A DNA stretch of 64,000 bases, taken from Bryobacterales bacterium (GTDB lineage Bacteria > Acidobacteriota > Terriglobia > Bryobacterales > Bryobacteraceae). The translations under genes were made by a program, and so were the position numbers. The notes beneath the pieces were generated by a model. The model was given only the letters and a program-made list of their open reading frames with translations, was not told the origin of the DNA and did no database searches. How positions within the stretch are numbered: the stretch's first letter is position 1; every line of letters begins with the position of its first letter. The DNA is taken from NCBI GenBank assembly GCA_016716385.1, contig JADJWL010000025.1, forward strand, positions 372,001-436,000, written 5' to 3'. Shown piece after piece: positions 8,059 through 16,578 of the stretch.

Positions 8059-9168
8059 ATGAGAGGCTGTCGTCTGTCCCTGCTGGCGCTGAGTTGTGTG
8101 CTGGCCGTGCCCGGGTGGTCGCAACAGACCGCCGGCGGGACGACCGCATATTCGTACGATCTGAACGGCCGGCGTGTCGAGGATGCCCGGTACACCGTGC
8201 GCGATGCGCCTACCGGCAGCCAGCGCAAGGAGTTGACACGGACCATCAACAGCCGGACTGTGCCCCTCGAGTCGAGCGAAGACAAAGTGATCAGCCAGGA
8301 CGCGACGTCGAAGGTGGTGGAGCGGATCGTGCGCCGCTATGACCAGAACGGCAATCCAGGCCCGCCCGAACGGATCCGCATTGAGGAGCGCACGAACGCC
8401 GATGGCTCGAAGACGCTTACCACGACCAGTTACCGCGGCAATTTGAGCGGCGGATCGGAAGTTGCTGGCCGCACGCGGACGCACATCCGGAAGATCGGGA
8501 ACGTGGAGACCAAGGTGCACGAGGTCGAACAGGCGACCCTGAACGGCGGCCTGCAGATGGTCGAGCGGACGCAGTCGGAAGAGCGGTTCTCAGGCGACAA
8601 CTCGGAGTTGAAGGAAACTGTCTACCGGCAGGGCGTCAACGGGCGCTTTGAGCCGGTGTCGAGCCAGGTCAGCCAGAAGACCAAGATCGGAAACGTGAAG
8701 ACGGTGGACGCGACGGTGTTCGAAGCCGACCTGAACGGCCGGATGTCGCTGGCGGAGCGGACAATCGGCAAGAAGACCGAACGCGCGGACGGCTCGGCGG
8801 TCGAGGAAGTCGAGGTCTATTCGACGCGCTTTGCCACGGCAGCGGGCGACGTGAATGCACGCCAGCCCAGGCTGCAGCAACAGATCGTGCGGGAGACCGT
8901 GCCGGGTCCGGATAACACGACGGTCGAGACGACGAGCGTACGCGCCCGCCTCGTGAACGATCCGTCGCGGTTCGGGCCCTACGAGAAGATCGTCCAGACG
9001 ACGAAGGTGACGCCTACGGGCGATTCCCGCCAGACGACGGCCCAGCAGAGCACGGTCCAGCGCCGGGACTTGAATGGCAACCTGATCGTGCAGGCCGCGA
9101 CCGAGACAGCCATAACGGGTCCCGCGCCACCGCCGCCCGCACCGCCGCCGGCAAAGCCCCAACCGTAG
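8059..9168 (+). CDS. Secreted repeat-rich hypothetical protein with proline-rich C-terminus
   Basis: 369 residues. The ATG giving MRGCRLSLLALSCVLAVPGWSQ is chosen because it begins a clean Sec signal peptide; earlier in-frame starts only add a non-signal extension. The mature part is a series of strand-rich, threonine-rich repeats in which DLNGR or NG-plus-aromatic segments alternate with VxxTTxxxxxxDGS-like segments (YSYDLNGRRVEDARY, RYDQNGNPGPPERI, EADLNGRMSLAERT, RRDLNGNLIVQAATE). It ends in a proline-rich tail (PPPPAPPPAKPQP). The pattern suggests an elongated beta structure outside the cytoplasm. No known family is recognised. The tRNA-Arg gene begins 24 bases downstream. Confidence 0.75.
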   Translation: MRGCRLSLLALSCVLAVPGWSQQTAGGTTAYSYDLNGRRVEDARYTVRDAPTGSQRKELTRTINSRTVPLESSEDKVISQDATSKVVERIVRRYDQNGNPGPPERIRIEERTNADGSKTLTTTSYRGNLSGGSEVAGRTRTHIRKIGNVETKVHEVEQATLNGGLQMVERTQSEERFSGDNSELKETVYRQGVNGRFEPVSSQVSQKTKIGNVKTVDATVFEADLNGRMSLAERTIGKKTERADGSAVEEVEVYSTRFATAAGDVNARQPRLQQQIVRETVPGPDNTTVETTSVRARLVNDPSRFGPYEKIVQTTKVTPTGDSRQTTAQQSTVQRRDLNGNLIVQAATETAITGPAPPPPAPPPAKPQP

Positions 9169-9174
9169 CCAAGC

Positions 9175-9180
9175 TATAAT
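9175..9180 (+). promoter_or_regulatory. -10 box of tRNA-Arg gene
   Basis: A perfect TATAAT lies 12 bases before the tRNA 5' end. The -35 region, inside the end of the preceding gene, matches consensus poorly. Confidence 0.5.
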
Positions 9181-9192
9181 CCAGGCAGACGC

Positions 9193-9270
9193 GCGCCCGT
9201 AGCTCAGTTCGGATAGAGCGGCTGGCTTCGAACCAGTAGGTCGGGAGTTCGAGTCTCTCCGGGCGCGCCA
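9193..9270 (+). tRNA. tRNA-Arg (anticodon UCG)
   Basis: A full cloverleaf can be drawn. The acceptor stem is GCGCCCG with CGGGCGC, and the D stem is GCTC/GAGC. The anticodon stem is GCTGG/CCAGT around loop CTTCGAA, giving anticodon TCG, which reads CGA arginine codons. The T stem is GGGAG/CTCTC with loop TTCGAGT. A discriminator G and an encoded CCA follow. Confidence 0.95.
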
Positions 9271-9275
9271 ACCCA

Positions 9276-10181
9276 TCAGGGATCGCGAACCGTGAAGCTC
9301 ACGGTTGCGGCATAGCGTCTTGGCACCGTCGTCGCCAGCCAGGCTTCCGCGGTGTAATCGCCCGCGGGCAGTTTCGCCAGCGGTACATCCACGGTCCAGT
9401 TCTTCTCGCCCGCAGCGAAGTCGATTTCCCGGATCACCGTCAGAAACGCCTTGCCGTCCGACCACCGGTACACTTCTCTGCCTTGCTCATCGCGGATCAC
9501 GAGGTCGAACACCTGGCTGCTCGAAAAGACAATGTGCAGAGGCTCCGGTTGCGAATGGCGCAGCGTGATCCGCGCGGCCAGCGTCGCGCCGGGATCGTAG
9601 AGGTGACGGTCGAGGGTCAGGCCGAAGGACACTTCAGGCGCCGACACCACCGTCACACTGCCCAGCCGGGCATAGATAAGTTCGTACAAACGCGGCCCTG
9701 CAATCGTGATCGCGCGCGCCTCCACCAGTCCGATCCAGGGCGCGAAGACCTCGCGCTCCAGACCGGCGTCGGCGCAATTGCCGGCGGCGTAGCGAACCAC
9801 GAAGGCGCGGAAGATGCGGCCGACCGGGCTGTCGTGCTCGCCGTCATTCGACTCGACGACCGCGCGGCCGCCGCAATCGCCCCCCGTGACATACTCCCCG
9901 CCCGCGGGCGTCTCAAACGCGGCGCGCAGAGTTTCGGTGCGCGTCTCCGGGTCATACGCATAGAGCCTTCCGCCTTCTCCCATGCGCAGCCAGACGTCGC
10001 CGCCGATGGCGCCGCGCAGCAGGCGATACTCCTGGCCGCCGAAGACCGCGGCGCGCTCCACCTCCACCAAGTGCGAGCCGAACGGGCTGCGATAGACCCA
10101 CTGGTTGCCGACGTGGAGCGGATAGTATTCGGCCTGCGCCGCAAGCGCAGTGAGAAACAGCACAATCCAGGTGAGCTTCAT
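9276..10181 (-). CDS. Secreted protein with C-terminal BsuPI-like domain
   Basis: 301 residues. Signal peptide MKLTWIVLFLTALAAQA, then YYPLHVGNQWVYR, an opening typical of acidobacterial secreted proteins of unknown role. About 110 C-terminal residues (FGLTLDRHLYDPGATLAARI, then FDLVIRDEQGREVYRWSDGKAF, then LPAGDYTAEAWLAT) match the immunoglobulin-like BsuPI domain, named after an intracellular proteinase inhibitor of Bacillus. In this secreted setting it may serve only as a beta-sandwich. It is divergently arranged with the next gene, only 28 bases apart, so the two promoters must overlap. Protease inhibition is possible but not shown. Confidence 0.72.
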   Translation of the reverse strand: MKLTWIVLFLTALAAQAEYYPLHVGNQWVYRSPFGSHLVEVERAAVFGGQEYRLLRGAIGGDVWLRMGEGGRLYAYDPETRTETLRAAFETPAGGEYVTGGDCGGRAVVESNDGEHDSPVGRIFRAFVVRYAAGNCADAGLEREVFAPWIGLVEARAITIAGPRLYELIYARLGSVTVVSAPEVSFGLTLDRHLYDPGATLAARITLRHSQPEPLHIVFSSSQVFDLVIRDEQGREVYRWSDGKAFLTVIREIDFAAGEKNWTVDVPLAKLPAGDYTAEAWLATTVPRRYAATVSFTVRDP

Positions 10182-10209
10182 GGCATTGTCACCGGCCTAC
10201 AATACAAGT

Positions 10210-10986
10210 ATGCGGTGGCTGTGTCCGATTCTGCTCATCGCCGTGTGCGCCGCGTTTGCCGCCAGCCAGCGTCTTTACCTGAAAGACGGCAACTATCACG
10301 TCGTCCGCGAGTACCAGGTTCTTGACGACCGCGTCCGCTATTACAGCGCCGAGCGCGGAGACTGGGAAGAGATCCCCCTTGAGCTGGTCGATCTCGACCG
10401 GACCCGCAAGGAGGTCGCGCGCCGCGAGGAATCGCTCGCCGATGAGCGCCAGCGACAGGCTGAGGAGGCGAAGTTCGACCGCCAGCGGCGGGCCGAAGTC
10501 CGGAAGATTCCCGATGCGCCGGGGGTGTACTTCATGGCCGGCGACGAACTCATCACGCTCGGCAAGGCCGAAACGCTGGTGAAAGACCGTAAGCGTCGAA
10601 ATATCCTGAAGGTGATCACACCCATTCCCGTTGTGACCGGGAAATCGACCATCGAACTGGCCGGCGAAGCGGCGGCCCGGAAAATCAGCGCGGAGAGACC
10701 GGAGTTCTACATCCTGCTGTCGGAAGAGCAGGACTTCGGCATCATCCGCCTCAAGAAGGGCAAGGGCATCCGCGTCGTCGAAGAAGTGACGATCATGCCC
10801 GTCACCAACGAATACGTTGAGGAGATGGAGCACGTCGAGATCTTCCGCCAGCAGGTGGGCGACAGCCTGTACAAGATCTGGCCGCAGGAACCGCTGACGG
10901 CGGGCGAGTACGCCGTGGTGGAGTTCACGCAAGGGAAGGCGAACACCCAGGTCTGGGATTTTTCCTACCAGCCCGCGGCACCGTGA
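10210..10986 (+). CDS. Secreted hypothetical protein
   Basis: 258 residues. The ATG of MRWLCPILLIAVCAAFAASQ gives a signal peptide. A TACAAT -10-like box ends six bases before this ATG, so the message may be nearly leaderless. The protein starts with RLYLKDGNYHVVREYQVLDDRVRYYSAERGDWEEIP, a pattern frequent in acidobacterial proteins where a short beta module reads out a surface-exposed strand. A charged coiled-coil-like helix rich in R, E and Q follows (residues 60-95), then an alpha/beta part (DAPGVYFMAGDELITL, GIIRLKKGKGIRVVEEV, LTAGEYAVVEF). Family unknown, no catalytic motif evident. Confidence 0.72.
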   Translation: MRWLCPILLIAVCAAFAASQRLYLKDGNYHVVREYQVLDDRVRYYSAERGDWEEIPLELVDLDRTRKEVARREESLADERQRQAEEAKFDRQRRAEVRKIPDAPGVYFMAGDELITLGKAETLVKDRKRRNILKVITPIPVVTGKSTIELAGEAAARKISAERPEFYILLSEEQDFGIIRLKKGKGIRVVEEVTIMPVTNEYVEEMEHVEIFRQQVGDSLYKIWPQEPLTAGEYAVVEFTQGKANTQVWDFSYQPAAP

Positions 10987-11040
10987 GGGAAGAAAATCGA
11001 ACCGCCGCTCCATCATAATGTGGAGGAGCGACCGACGCCG

Positions 11041-11949
11041 ATGCTGATCAGGATTCCGAAACGCTGGGAGATCCCGGAGCGCCACGCCACGCCCGAGAGC
11101 GCGTATCTGAGCCGTCGCGAGCTGCTGGCAGCCGCGGGACTGTTTGGCCTGACGGGGCAAGCGCAGGCCGCGGGGCAACGCAACCCGAAGTACACGCTGG
11201 ACCGGCCCGTCACGGAAGAATGGGCGGCGACCGGATTCAACAACTTTTACGAGTTCGACGCGCAGAACAAAGAGAACGTCAAGAATCGCGTCGGCAAGTT
11301 CGTGACGCATCCGTGGGAGTTTGAGGTGTCGGGCCTGGTGGCGAAGCCGCAGACGTTCGACCTGGATGCGCTCCTCAAGAAGATGCCGATCGAAGAGCGG
11401 CTGTACCGCTTCCGCTGCGTCGAGGCCTGGTCGATGGCGGTACCGTGGACCGGATTCCAGTTCAATGAACTGATGAAACTGGTGGAGCCGAAACCCGAGG
11501 CGAAATTCGTGCGGTTCGTGACGGCGAGCCGGCCGGACGAGATGCCCGGGATGCGTGAGGCGCACTGGTATCCCTGGCCTTACTTCGAAGGGCTGCGCGT
11601 CGACGAGGCGGCCAACGAACTGACGCTGTTGACGACGGGCCTCTATGGCAAGCCGCTCCCCAAGCAGAACGGCGCGCCGGTGCGGATGGTGGTGCCATGG
11701 AAATACGGCTACAAGAGCATCAAGTCCATCGTGAAAATCGAGTTCGTGGCCAGGCAGCCTCAAACGTTCTGGAACAAACAGCAGCCGGCCGAGTACGGTT
11801 TCTATTCAAACGTCAACCCGAAGAAGCCGCACCCGCGGTGGTCGCAGGCGGTGGAGAAGGTGATCCCCACGATGGAGCGGCGTCCGACGCTCCCCTACAA
11901 CGGCTACGAGGAGTTCGTCGCTTCGCTTTACAACGGCCGGGAGTTCTAG
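11041..11949 (+). CDS. msrP: Protein-methionine-sulfoxide reductase catalytic subunit MsrP
   Basis: 302 residues. The start is an ATG about 12 bases after GGAGGAG; a GTG seven codons upstream is an alternative. A twin-arginine signal (SRRELLAAAGLFGL) sends the folded molybdoenzyme to the periplasm. The sulfite-oxidase fold is clear: KYTLDRPVTEEWAATGFNNFYEF, HPWEFEVSGLVAKPQTFDLD, YRFRCVEAWSMAVPWTGF with Cys126 as the molybdenum ligand, and MVVPWKYGYKSIKSIVKIEF. It ends with the family's NGYEEFVASLY. MsrP reduces oxidised methionine in envelope proteins and usually takes electrons from the haem membrane protein MsrQ, often encoded next door; no msrQ is adjacent here. The following TPR gene overlaps its 3' end. 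Confidence 0.95.
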   Translation: MLIRIPKRWEIPERHATPESAYLSRRELLAAAGLFGLTGQAQAAGQRNPKYTLDRPVTEEWAATGFNNFYEFDAQNKENVKNRVGKFVTHPWEFEVSGLVAKPQTFDLDALLKKMPIEERLYRFRCVEAWSMAVPWTGFQFNELMKLVEPKPEAKFVRFVTASRPDEMPGMREAHWYPWPYFEGLRVDEAANELTLLTTGLYGKPLPKQNGAPVRMVVPWKYGYKSIKSIVKIEFVARQPQTFWNKQQPAEYGFYSNVNPKKPHPRWSQAVEKVIPTMERRPTLPYNGYEEFVASLYNGREF

Positions 11950-12869
11950 CGGCCTGTCTGGCATTGACCGCCCCCGCCTGGGCGCAGCAACGCTTCGATC
12001 TCGAAGGCAGGCTGCGGCCGGCGATGTCCGCCTCGGTTTCGCTCCACGGCGCAACCACTCCTTTCTCCGCCAACACACTGACCGACCCGGGCGGCAGGTT
12101 CCGCTTCCGCAAACTCGACGCGGGCGACTACACGATCGTGGCGTATGCTCCGGGACGCGGCGAGGTGCGCCGCACCGTGGCCGTCGGGCCCAGCCTCGCC
12201 GACCGCAAGGGGCGGGTGCGCATCGAACTGGACCTGGAGTCGCTCCCGGCGCAGGGAGGCGTAGCGCCGCGGGCGACGGTCTCGGTGACGACGCTGTCCA
12301 TCCCGGACAAAGCGTGGCGCGAATACGAAAATGCCAACCGCAAGCTGGGCCAGCGGGACGTCGACGCGGCGGTGGCGCACCTGGAGAAAGCCGTCGAGAT
12401 CGCCCCGCATTTCGCCCAGGCGTGGAACCACCTCGGCACGATCGCGTACCAGACGCGGCAGTTCCCGCTCGCCGAGGAGCGCTTCCGCGAAGCGCTACGC
12501 CACGACGCGAATGCCTACGAACCGCTGGTGAACCTCGGCGGAGCGCTGCTGGCGCTCGACCGCCTGGACGAAGCGGCGCAGGTGAACATCCACGCTGTGC
12601 TGGTCCGGCCCAACGACGCGCTGGCCAACTCGCAGCTCGGGATGACGTACTTCGCGCTTGGCAAGCTGAACCTGGCGCGCAAATACCTGGTGGAAGCCAA
12701 GCGCCTCGATCCCGCGCATTTCTCTTTCCCGCAGCTCGCGCTGGGAGAGATTCACCTCCGGACGAAGGACATCCCCGCGGCCAGGGCGGAGTACGAAGAA
12801 TTTCTCCGGCTCCACCCGGACGCTCCGCAGGCCGAAGCCATTCGGGGTCTCGTCAGCCGCCTACCGTGA
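11838..12869 (+). CDS. Secreted carboxypeptidase-regulatory-like/TPR protein
   Basis: About 343 residues if it starts at the GTG inside msrP. There is no ATG or GTG directly before the obvious signal segment (RRFALQRPGVLAACLALTAPAWA, coded around 11916-11985), so the true start is uncertain and may be a rarer codon. The exported part begins with a beta-sandwich like carboxypeptidase regulatory domains (DPGGRFRFRKLDAGDYTIVAYAPG), then at least four tetratricopeptide repeats (AVAHLEKAVEIAPHFAQAWNHLG; LAEERFREALRHDANAYEPLVNLG; LDEAAQVNIHAVLVRPNDALANSQLG; LNLARKYLVEAKRLDPAHF). This arrangement is frequent in Acidobacteriota and points to protein-protein binding. It ends convergently with the hydrolase gene, overlapping by 17 bases. 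Confidence 0.75.
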   Translation: MVAGGGEGDPHDGAASDAPLQRLRGVRRFALQRPGVLAACLALTAPAWAQQRFDLEGRLRPAMSASVSLHGATTPFSANTLTDPGGRFRFRKLDAGDYTIVAYAPGRGEVRRTVAVGPSLADRKGRVRIELDLESLPAQGGVAPRATVSVTTLSIPDKAWREYENANRKLGQRDVDAAVAHLEKAVEIAPHFAQAWNHLGTIAYQTRQFPLAEERFREALRHDANAYEPLVNLGGALLALDRLDEAAQVNIHAVLVRPNDALANSQLGMTYFALGKLNLARKYLVEAKRLDPAHFSFPQLALGEIHLRTKDIPAARAEYEEFLRLHPDAPQAEAIRGLVSRLP

Positions 12870-13746
12870 GCGCGTCGTAGATGCGGCGCGCCGTTTCCTT
12901 GTCGTTGAGATAGCCGGAAATGCCGTGGCGGTTCTCGGTGCCGTTCTGCACGTCCGTCTTGTTCTCGATGGGCGGCGCGATGCCGAAGCGCCTGCTGTCG
13001 AGGGGATAGAGGGCGACCACATCGCGCGAGTCCATCGCGTTGAACCAGCCATTCGCACAAGCGGGATGGCCGATCGGACGCAGGGCGTTGCGGATGGCGG
13101 TGACCCCCAACGGAGAGCCGAGCGTGACGAACAGCGGGACGTTCCACCCTTGCCCTTGCCCCTCGCGGCGCAGCAGGTTGTAGGCGACCACGGTCCCGAG
13201 CGAGTGCGCCACCACGACGGTTTCCCTGCCTGGGGTGAACGCCTCGCGCACGCCGATCTCAATCGGGTCGCGGACGCCGGGATTCTTCAGGTACTGATAC
13301 ACATCGTTCGTGGCAATCGCGATGCCCGAACCGCTCGCTCCAGGAACGAACCGGTCGACTCCGCGCAAGATCCCCCGCACCCAGCCCCAGTTCAAGGGAC
13401 CGCGCTCCACCACTTCGACGCCCGCAACCTCGCGGAGGTGGTCGTCGGTAATGCCGGCCACTGCGCGCACTTCTTCAAGGACCGAGCGGACGAACGCCTG
13501 CTGCTCGTCATCGGCGCCGTCGCCGCGCACGATGACCTCCGCGACTTCGGCGGCGGGTATGTCCTTCACCAGGTCGTACAGGGTCTGCCCGTAGTACGGA
13601 AAACGGATGTCCTCTTCGTCGAGAGGCAGGGTCAGGTGGTTCAGCGCCAGCCCTTCCCGGAATGCGGCGATCCACTCCGCCTTGAGAGCAACGGAATCTT
13701 TGTTCTCCTGCGCGCGGCCGTGGACAAACACGAGTTGTCTGCTCAT
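12853..13746 (-). CDS. Alpha/beta hydrolase (lipase-like) partner of caspase-like protein
   Basis: 297 residues with no signal peptide, so cytoplasmic. It starts MSRQLVFVHGR, an alpha/beta-hydrolase oxyanion strand. The nucleophile elbow is VVVAHSLGTVVAYNLL with Ser182; plausible partners are Asp242 (MDSRDVVALYP) and His274 (NRHGISGYL). GSPLGV after the elbow resembles class-3 lipase and PGAP1-like folds. It lies four bases (ATGA) behind a caspase-like gene, so the two are made together. A protease and a lipid- or ester-cleaving enzyme encoded as a unit suggests an activatable effector pair, for example in phage defence or regulated death. Substrate and function are unproven. Confidence 0.8.
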   Translation of the reverse strand: MSRQLVFVHGRAQENKDSVALKAEWIAAFREGLALNHLTLPLDEEDIRFPYYGQTLYDLVKDIPAAEVAEVIVRGDGADDEQQAFVRSVLEEVRAVAGITDDHLREVAGVEVVERGPLNWGWVRGILRGVDRFVPGASGSGIAIATNDVYQYLKNPGVRDPIEIGVREAFTPGRETVVVAHSLGTVVAYNLLRREGQGQGWNVPLFVTLGSPLGVTAIRNALRPIGHPACANGWFNAMDSRDVVALYPLDSRRFGIAPPIENKTDVQNGTENRHGISGYLNDKETARRIYDALTVGG

Positions 13747-15482
13747 CGTAGATCTCCTTGAAGCATCGCCTGCCGGACGCGGTCCGCCCCGGCCGGGTTG
13801 AAGAGCGTCCAGGGGGAGGGGATCAGTTCACGCTCAATCCCGGCGAGTGAATCGGGCAACGAAACGCGACGCGCCCGCAACTGCGACCAACCCTGCACCA
13901 GGAGAGGCATGCCGCCGAACAGCGACGGGGACGCGCGCGGCCCGCTGCGATCCAACTCGCCGGCCAGCAGCGCGATATCAAACGGCGTCCCGCCCAGTTC
14001 CCCGCGCAGGGCACCGCTCAGGTCGCGGATCACGGCGCGCCGGTGCAGCGCGTCGTAGGCGTAGGCGGTGTAGAGAGCGAGGCTCGGGTCGAAGTGGCCG
14101 TCGAAGCGGATGCGGCCGAGCGCCGCTTCGGCGTCCTCTCCCTCAAGGTGGAACACGCCCCCGCGGGTGGCGGACGACGCCACCGCGCGCACCGTCCGCA
14201 GCGTTTCCGCGTGCGGCGCGAACGTGCTCCAGAGCGCAGTGTTGTCCGAGGGCTCGTAGGCCACGTCAACCAGCTCTCCTTCGTCCACCGTGAGCGCCGT
14301 GATCCACCCGGGAATCGCGGGGAGGTGGACGCCCCCACCGTTCTCCAGAACCAGCAGGACGCCAGCCCCCGGGTGCTGCATGCCATTCACGCGCAGAAAC
14401 TCGCCGGGTGTTTCGAACAGCTCGGTATCCGCGGTTTGCGAAACGGCTTGAACGATGCGTGAGCCACGGATCTTGAAGCCGCACTGAGACTCGTAGTGAA
14501 GCGGGCCGAAGGGTTCCTCCGCTCGCTCAACGGCCGCGGCGATCGGCGCCAGTTCGGTCGCCCTGGCCATGGAGAGGGTCGCCCGCATGGCCGGCCAGTT
14601 CGTCTCCAGCGCTGAGTGGACCAGCGACGCCGACAGCCTGGCCGGGGTCGGGGGTGGTGGCGCGGGCGAGGGTGGCGCGACCGGCATCGGCGGTGGGGGG
14701 GCGGGGGCTTGCGCCACCTTCGACACCCACGCGTCCGGACCCGATGTAATCCTGGCGTCCGGCACCTGAATGACCCGTGTCTGCAGGTTCAGCGTCCGGA
14801 TGCGGGCGGCAACGGCGGCAGTGAGGTGGTCCTTCAACGGTCTGGGGCGCAGGAAACCTTCGTCCGGCGCGCGCCAGTCGACCACCGATGGCGGCTGCCC
14901 GCGAAAAGCCTTCAGCAGTTCCTGGGTGTAGAGCGCGGTGAACTCACTGGCCGTGACCTGCGGGTCCGGCACCTCGTGAGCCGGACGCCCGAGAGTGCAG
15001 GCGAAGAACTGATCGACTGGCTTCTCCAGATCGCCGGCGCCGTCGTTCGGAAAGATCTCGCTGCCGGTGACAAACTGCGCCTGAATGCCCGCCGCCGCAG
15101 TCCGGCACGCATCGGAGAAGAACACCACGTGCGGGATGCCGCAGTAGCGTGCGAGCACTTCGCTGTTGCGCACGTCGACCGCTGCCTGCGTGTCGCGCGG
15201 CGCATCGGTCAGCAGCCAGTATTCGCCGTACCGGATGTTGACCCCATGGCCGGCGAAGTAGACGATGAGCTGTTCGACGGTCCCGAGATCGACGATCTCG
15301 CGGATGGCGCGCTTCACCGCTCCGATCTCGACCGGGCCGCCCTCGTCCGTCAGAGCGATCACCGGGTCCATGCCCTGCGAGCGGGCCCACACTTCCATCC
15401 GCCGCGCCCCGCGCGCGGCGTCGCGCAGCAGCGGCAGGTTTCCGGTCTTGTCGACACCGATCAGGACCGCGGCTCGTCTCAT
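13743..15482 (-). CDS. Caspase-like cysteine protease (peptidase C14) with proline-rich linker and unknown C-terminal region
   Basis: 579 residues. Residues 1-220 are a caspase-hemoglobinase domain: MRRAAVLIGVDKTGNLPLL, then LIVYFAGHGV with catalytic His79 and HVVFFSDACRTAA with catalytic Cys126. No signal peptide is seen. A proline-rich linker (APAPPPPMPVAPPSPAPPPP) around residues 265-285 connects to about 295 C-terminal residues without a recognised family, mostly alpha/beta and rich in aromatic and acidic residues. That part could be a sensor or substrate-binding module. The gene overlaps the hydrolase downstream by ATGA. Orthocaspases and metacaspases in bacteria cut after arginine or lysine and often serve in effector modules; specificity here is unknown. 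Confidence 0.88.
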   Translation of the reverse strand: MRRAAVLIGVDKTGNLPLLRDAARGARRMEVWARSQGMDPVIALTDEGGPVEIGAVKRAIREIVDLGTVEQLIVYFAGHGVNIRYGEYWLLTDAPRDTQAAVDVRNSEVLARYCGIPHVVFFSDACRTAAAGIQAQFVTGSEIFPNDGAGDLEKPVDQFFACTLGRPAHEVPDPQVTASEFTALYTQELLKAFRGQPPSVVDWRAPDEGFLRPRPLKDHLTAAVAARIRTLNLQTRVIQVPDARITSGPDAWVSKVAQAPAPPPPMPVAPPSPAPPPPTPARLSASLVHSALETNWPAMRATLSMARATELAPIAAAVERAEEPFGPLHYESQCGFKIRGSRIVQAVSQTADTELFETPGEFLRVNGMQHPGAGVLLVLENGGGVHLPAIPGWITALTVDEGELVDVAYEPSDNTALWSTFAPHAETLRTVRAVASSATRGGVFHLEGEDAEAALGRIRFDGHFDPSLALYTAYAYDALHRRAVIRDLSGALRGELGGTPFDIALLAGELDRSGPRASPSLFGGMPLLVQGWSQLRARRVSLPDSLAGIERELIPSPWTLFNPAGADRVRQAMLQGDLR

Positions 15483-15483
15483 C

Positions 15484-16578
15484 TTATGGACGCCAGATCG
15501 TCGCTTCGATCGAACGCTCCCGGTTCTCTAAGTGATAGTAATACACGGTCACAACCTGGCCGTCCGGACGCTGCGCCGACCGCGGATACCCGATATCGCC
15601 ATTCCCGCCGTCGTCGCGCAGGATCCGTTCGTCGCTCCAGGTCGCCCCATCGTCCGAACTGAAGCGCGCGCGAATGCCAAACGGCTGTTTGCGGTAGCCG
15701 TAGGTGAGCAGCAGCCTGCCATCGCTCAACCGGATCAGGCTCGGCGGATTGCCGGAGCCGGTGTCGGGAGCAGGACGGTTCGCATACGTCCAAGTCTTGC
15801 CGTCGTCCTCGGACCGCCAGGCGTCGATGAAGCCGCGATGGCGCACCAGCGTGAGCAGCGCCGTTGGGCCAACCCGCTGCGTGGCAGGCATGATGGAGTA
15901 ATCGGTTTCCGGAGGCTCCGGCCCGACGTAGCCTTCGAGCGTCCACGTCTTGCCGCCGTCGCGGGTGCGCGTCGCCGCGACGCGTCCCTCTTTGCCGTTG
16001 GACTTCGCCAGCGTCGTGAACAGGAAAAGGTCGTGCTTGCCGTTGACCAGGTAATCGGTCCGCGCGGCCGAGCCGCCGTGCCCGAAGTCGGGGAGTCGGC
16101 AGGCACCTGCCCACGTCCTGCCCCGGTCGGACGAATGATAGAAGCGGGACGTGCCCGGATTTCCCGTCATGCGGGCCGTGAACGCGAAATCAGGATGCGT
16201 GAAGTCGATGCCCCCTTCGCAGTCGGCGATCGGCCGGCCTTCGCCCGGCGGATAGCGTTGATAGGCGATGCCCGGCGGGAGGCGCAGGTCTTCGGGGCGC
16301 TCGATCGTCCACGTCTCCCCGCCATCGAGCGAACGCGCCAGCATCTGCTCGACAGGCTTCTCCCGGTGGATCGCGTGGCCCTGCTCGCGGAACTCGAACT
16401 CGCCGTTGTCGAAGCCGAACAGGATCTCGTTGCCCCACTGCCACATGCCGTGATTGGCGGGCCAGGCAGCGAACCGGCCTGCCTCTTTGAAGACGGTCAG
16501 GTGCCGTACAGCGGATTCCGGAGCGCCGGACGAGCAACTCAGCAGCACTCCCGCCAGAATCGCCGTCGCGTACCTCAT
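15484..16578 (-). CDS. Sialidase-fold (Asp-box/BNR) lipoprotein
   Basis: 364 residues. The N-terminus MRYATAILAGVLLSCSSG ends in a lipobox-like LLSC, so it is probably a lipoprotein. Five Asp-boxes of form SxDxGxTW lie at roughly regular spacing: SLDGGETW (83-90), SSDRGRTW (149-156), TRDGGKTW (205-212), SEDDGKTW (256-263) and SSDDGATW (307-314), defining a six-bladed beta-propeller. Acidobacteria and Planctomycetes carry many such exo-sialidase-like proteins, and sialic acid is only one of several possible substrates. It is followed within one base by the caspase-like gene in the same direction and overlaps a 73-residue gene upstream by four bases. Confidence 0.85.
   Translation of the reverse strand: MRYATAILAGVLLSCSSGAPESAVRHLTVFKEAGRFAAWPANHGMWQWGNEILFGFDNGEFEFREQGHAIHREKPVEQMLARSLDGGETWTIERPEDLRLPPGIAYQRYPPGEGRPIADCEGGIDFTHPDFAFTARMTGNPGTSRFYHSSDRGRTWAGACRLPDFGHGGSAARTDYLVNGKHDLFLFTTLAKSNGKEGRVAATRTRDGGKTWTLEGYVGPEPPETDYSIMPATQRVGPTALLTLVRHRGFIDAWRSEDDGKTWTYANRPAPDTGSGNPPSLIRLSDGRLLLTYGYRKQPFGIRARFSSDDGATWSDERILRDDGGNGDIGYPRSAQRPDGQVVTVYYYHLENRERSIEATIWRP

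Noticed and set aside
9193..9270. tRNA-Arg as an integration site
   Set aside because: No integrase, no duplicated tRNA 3' end and no mobile genes are seen next to it.
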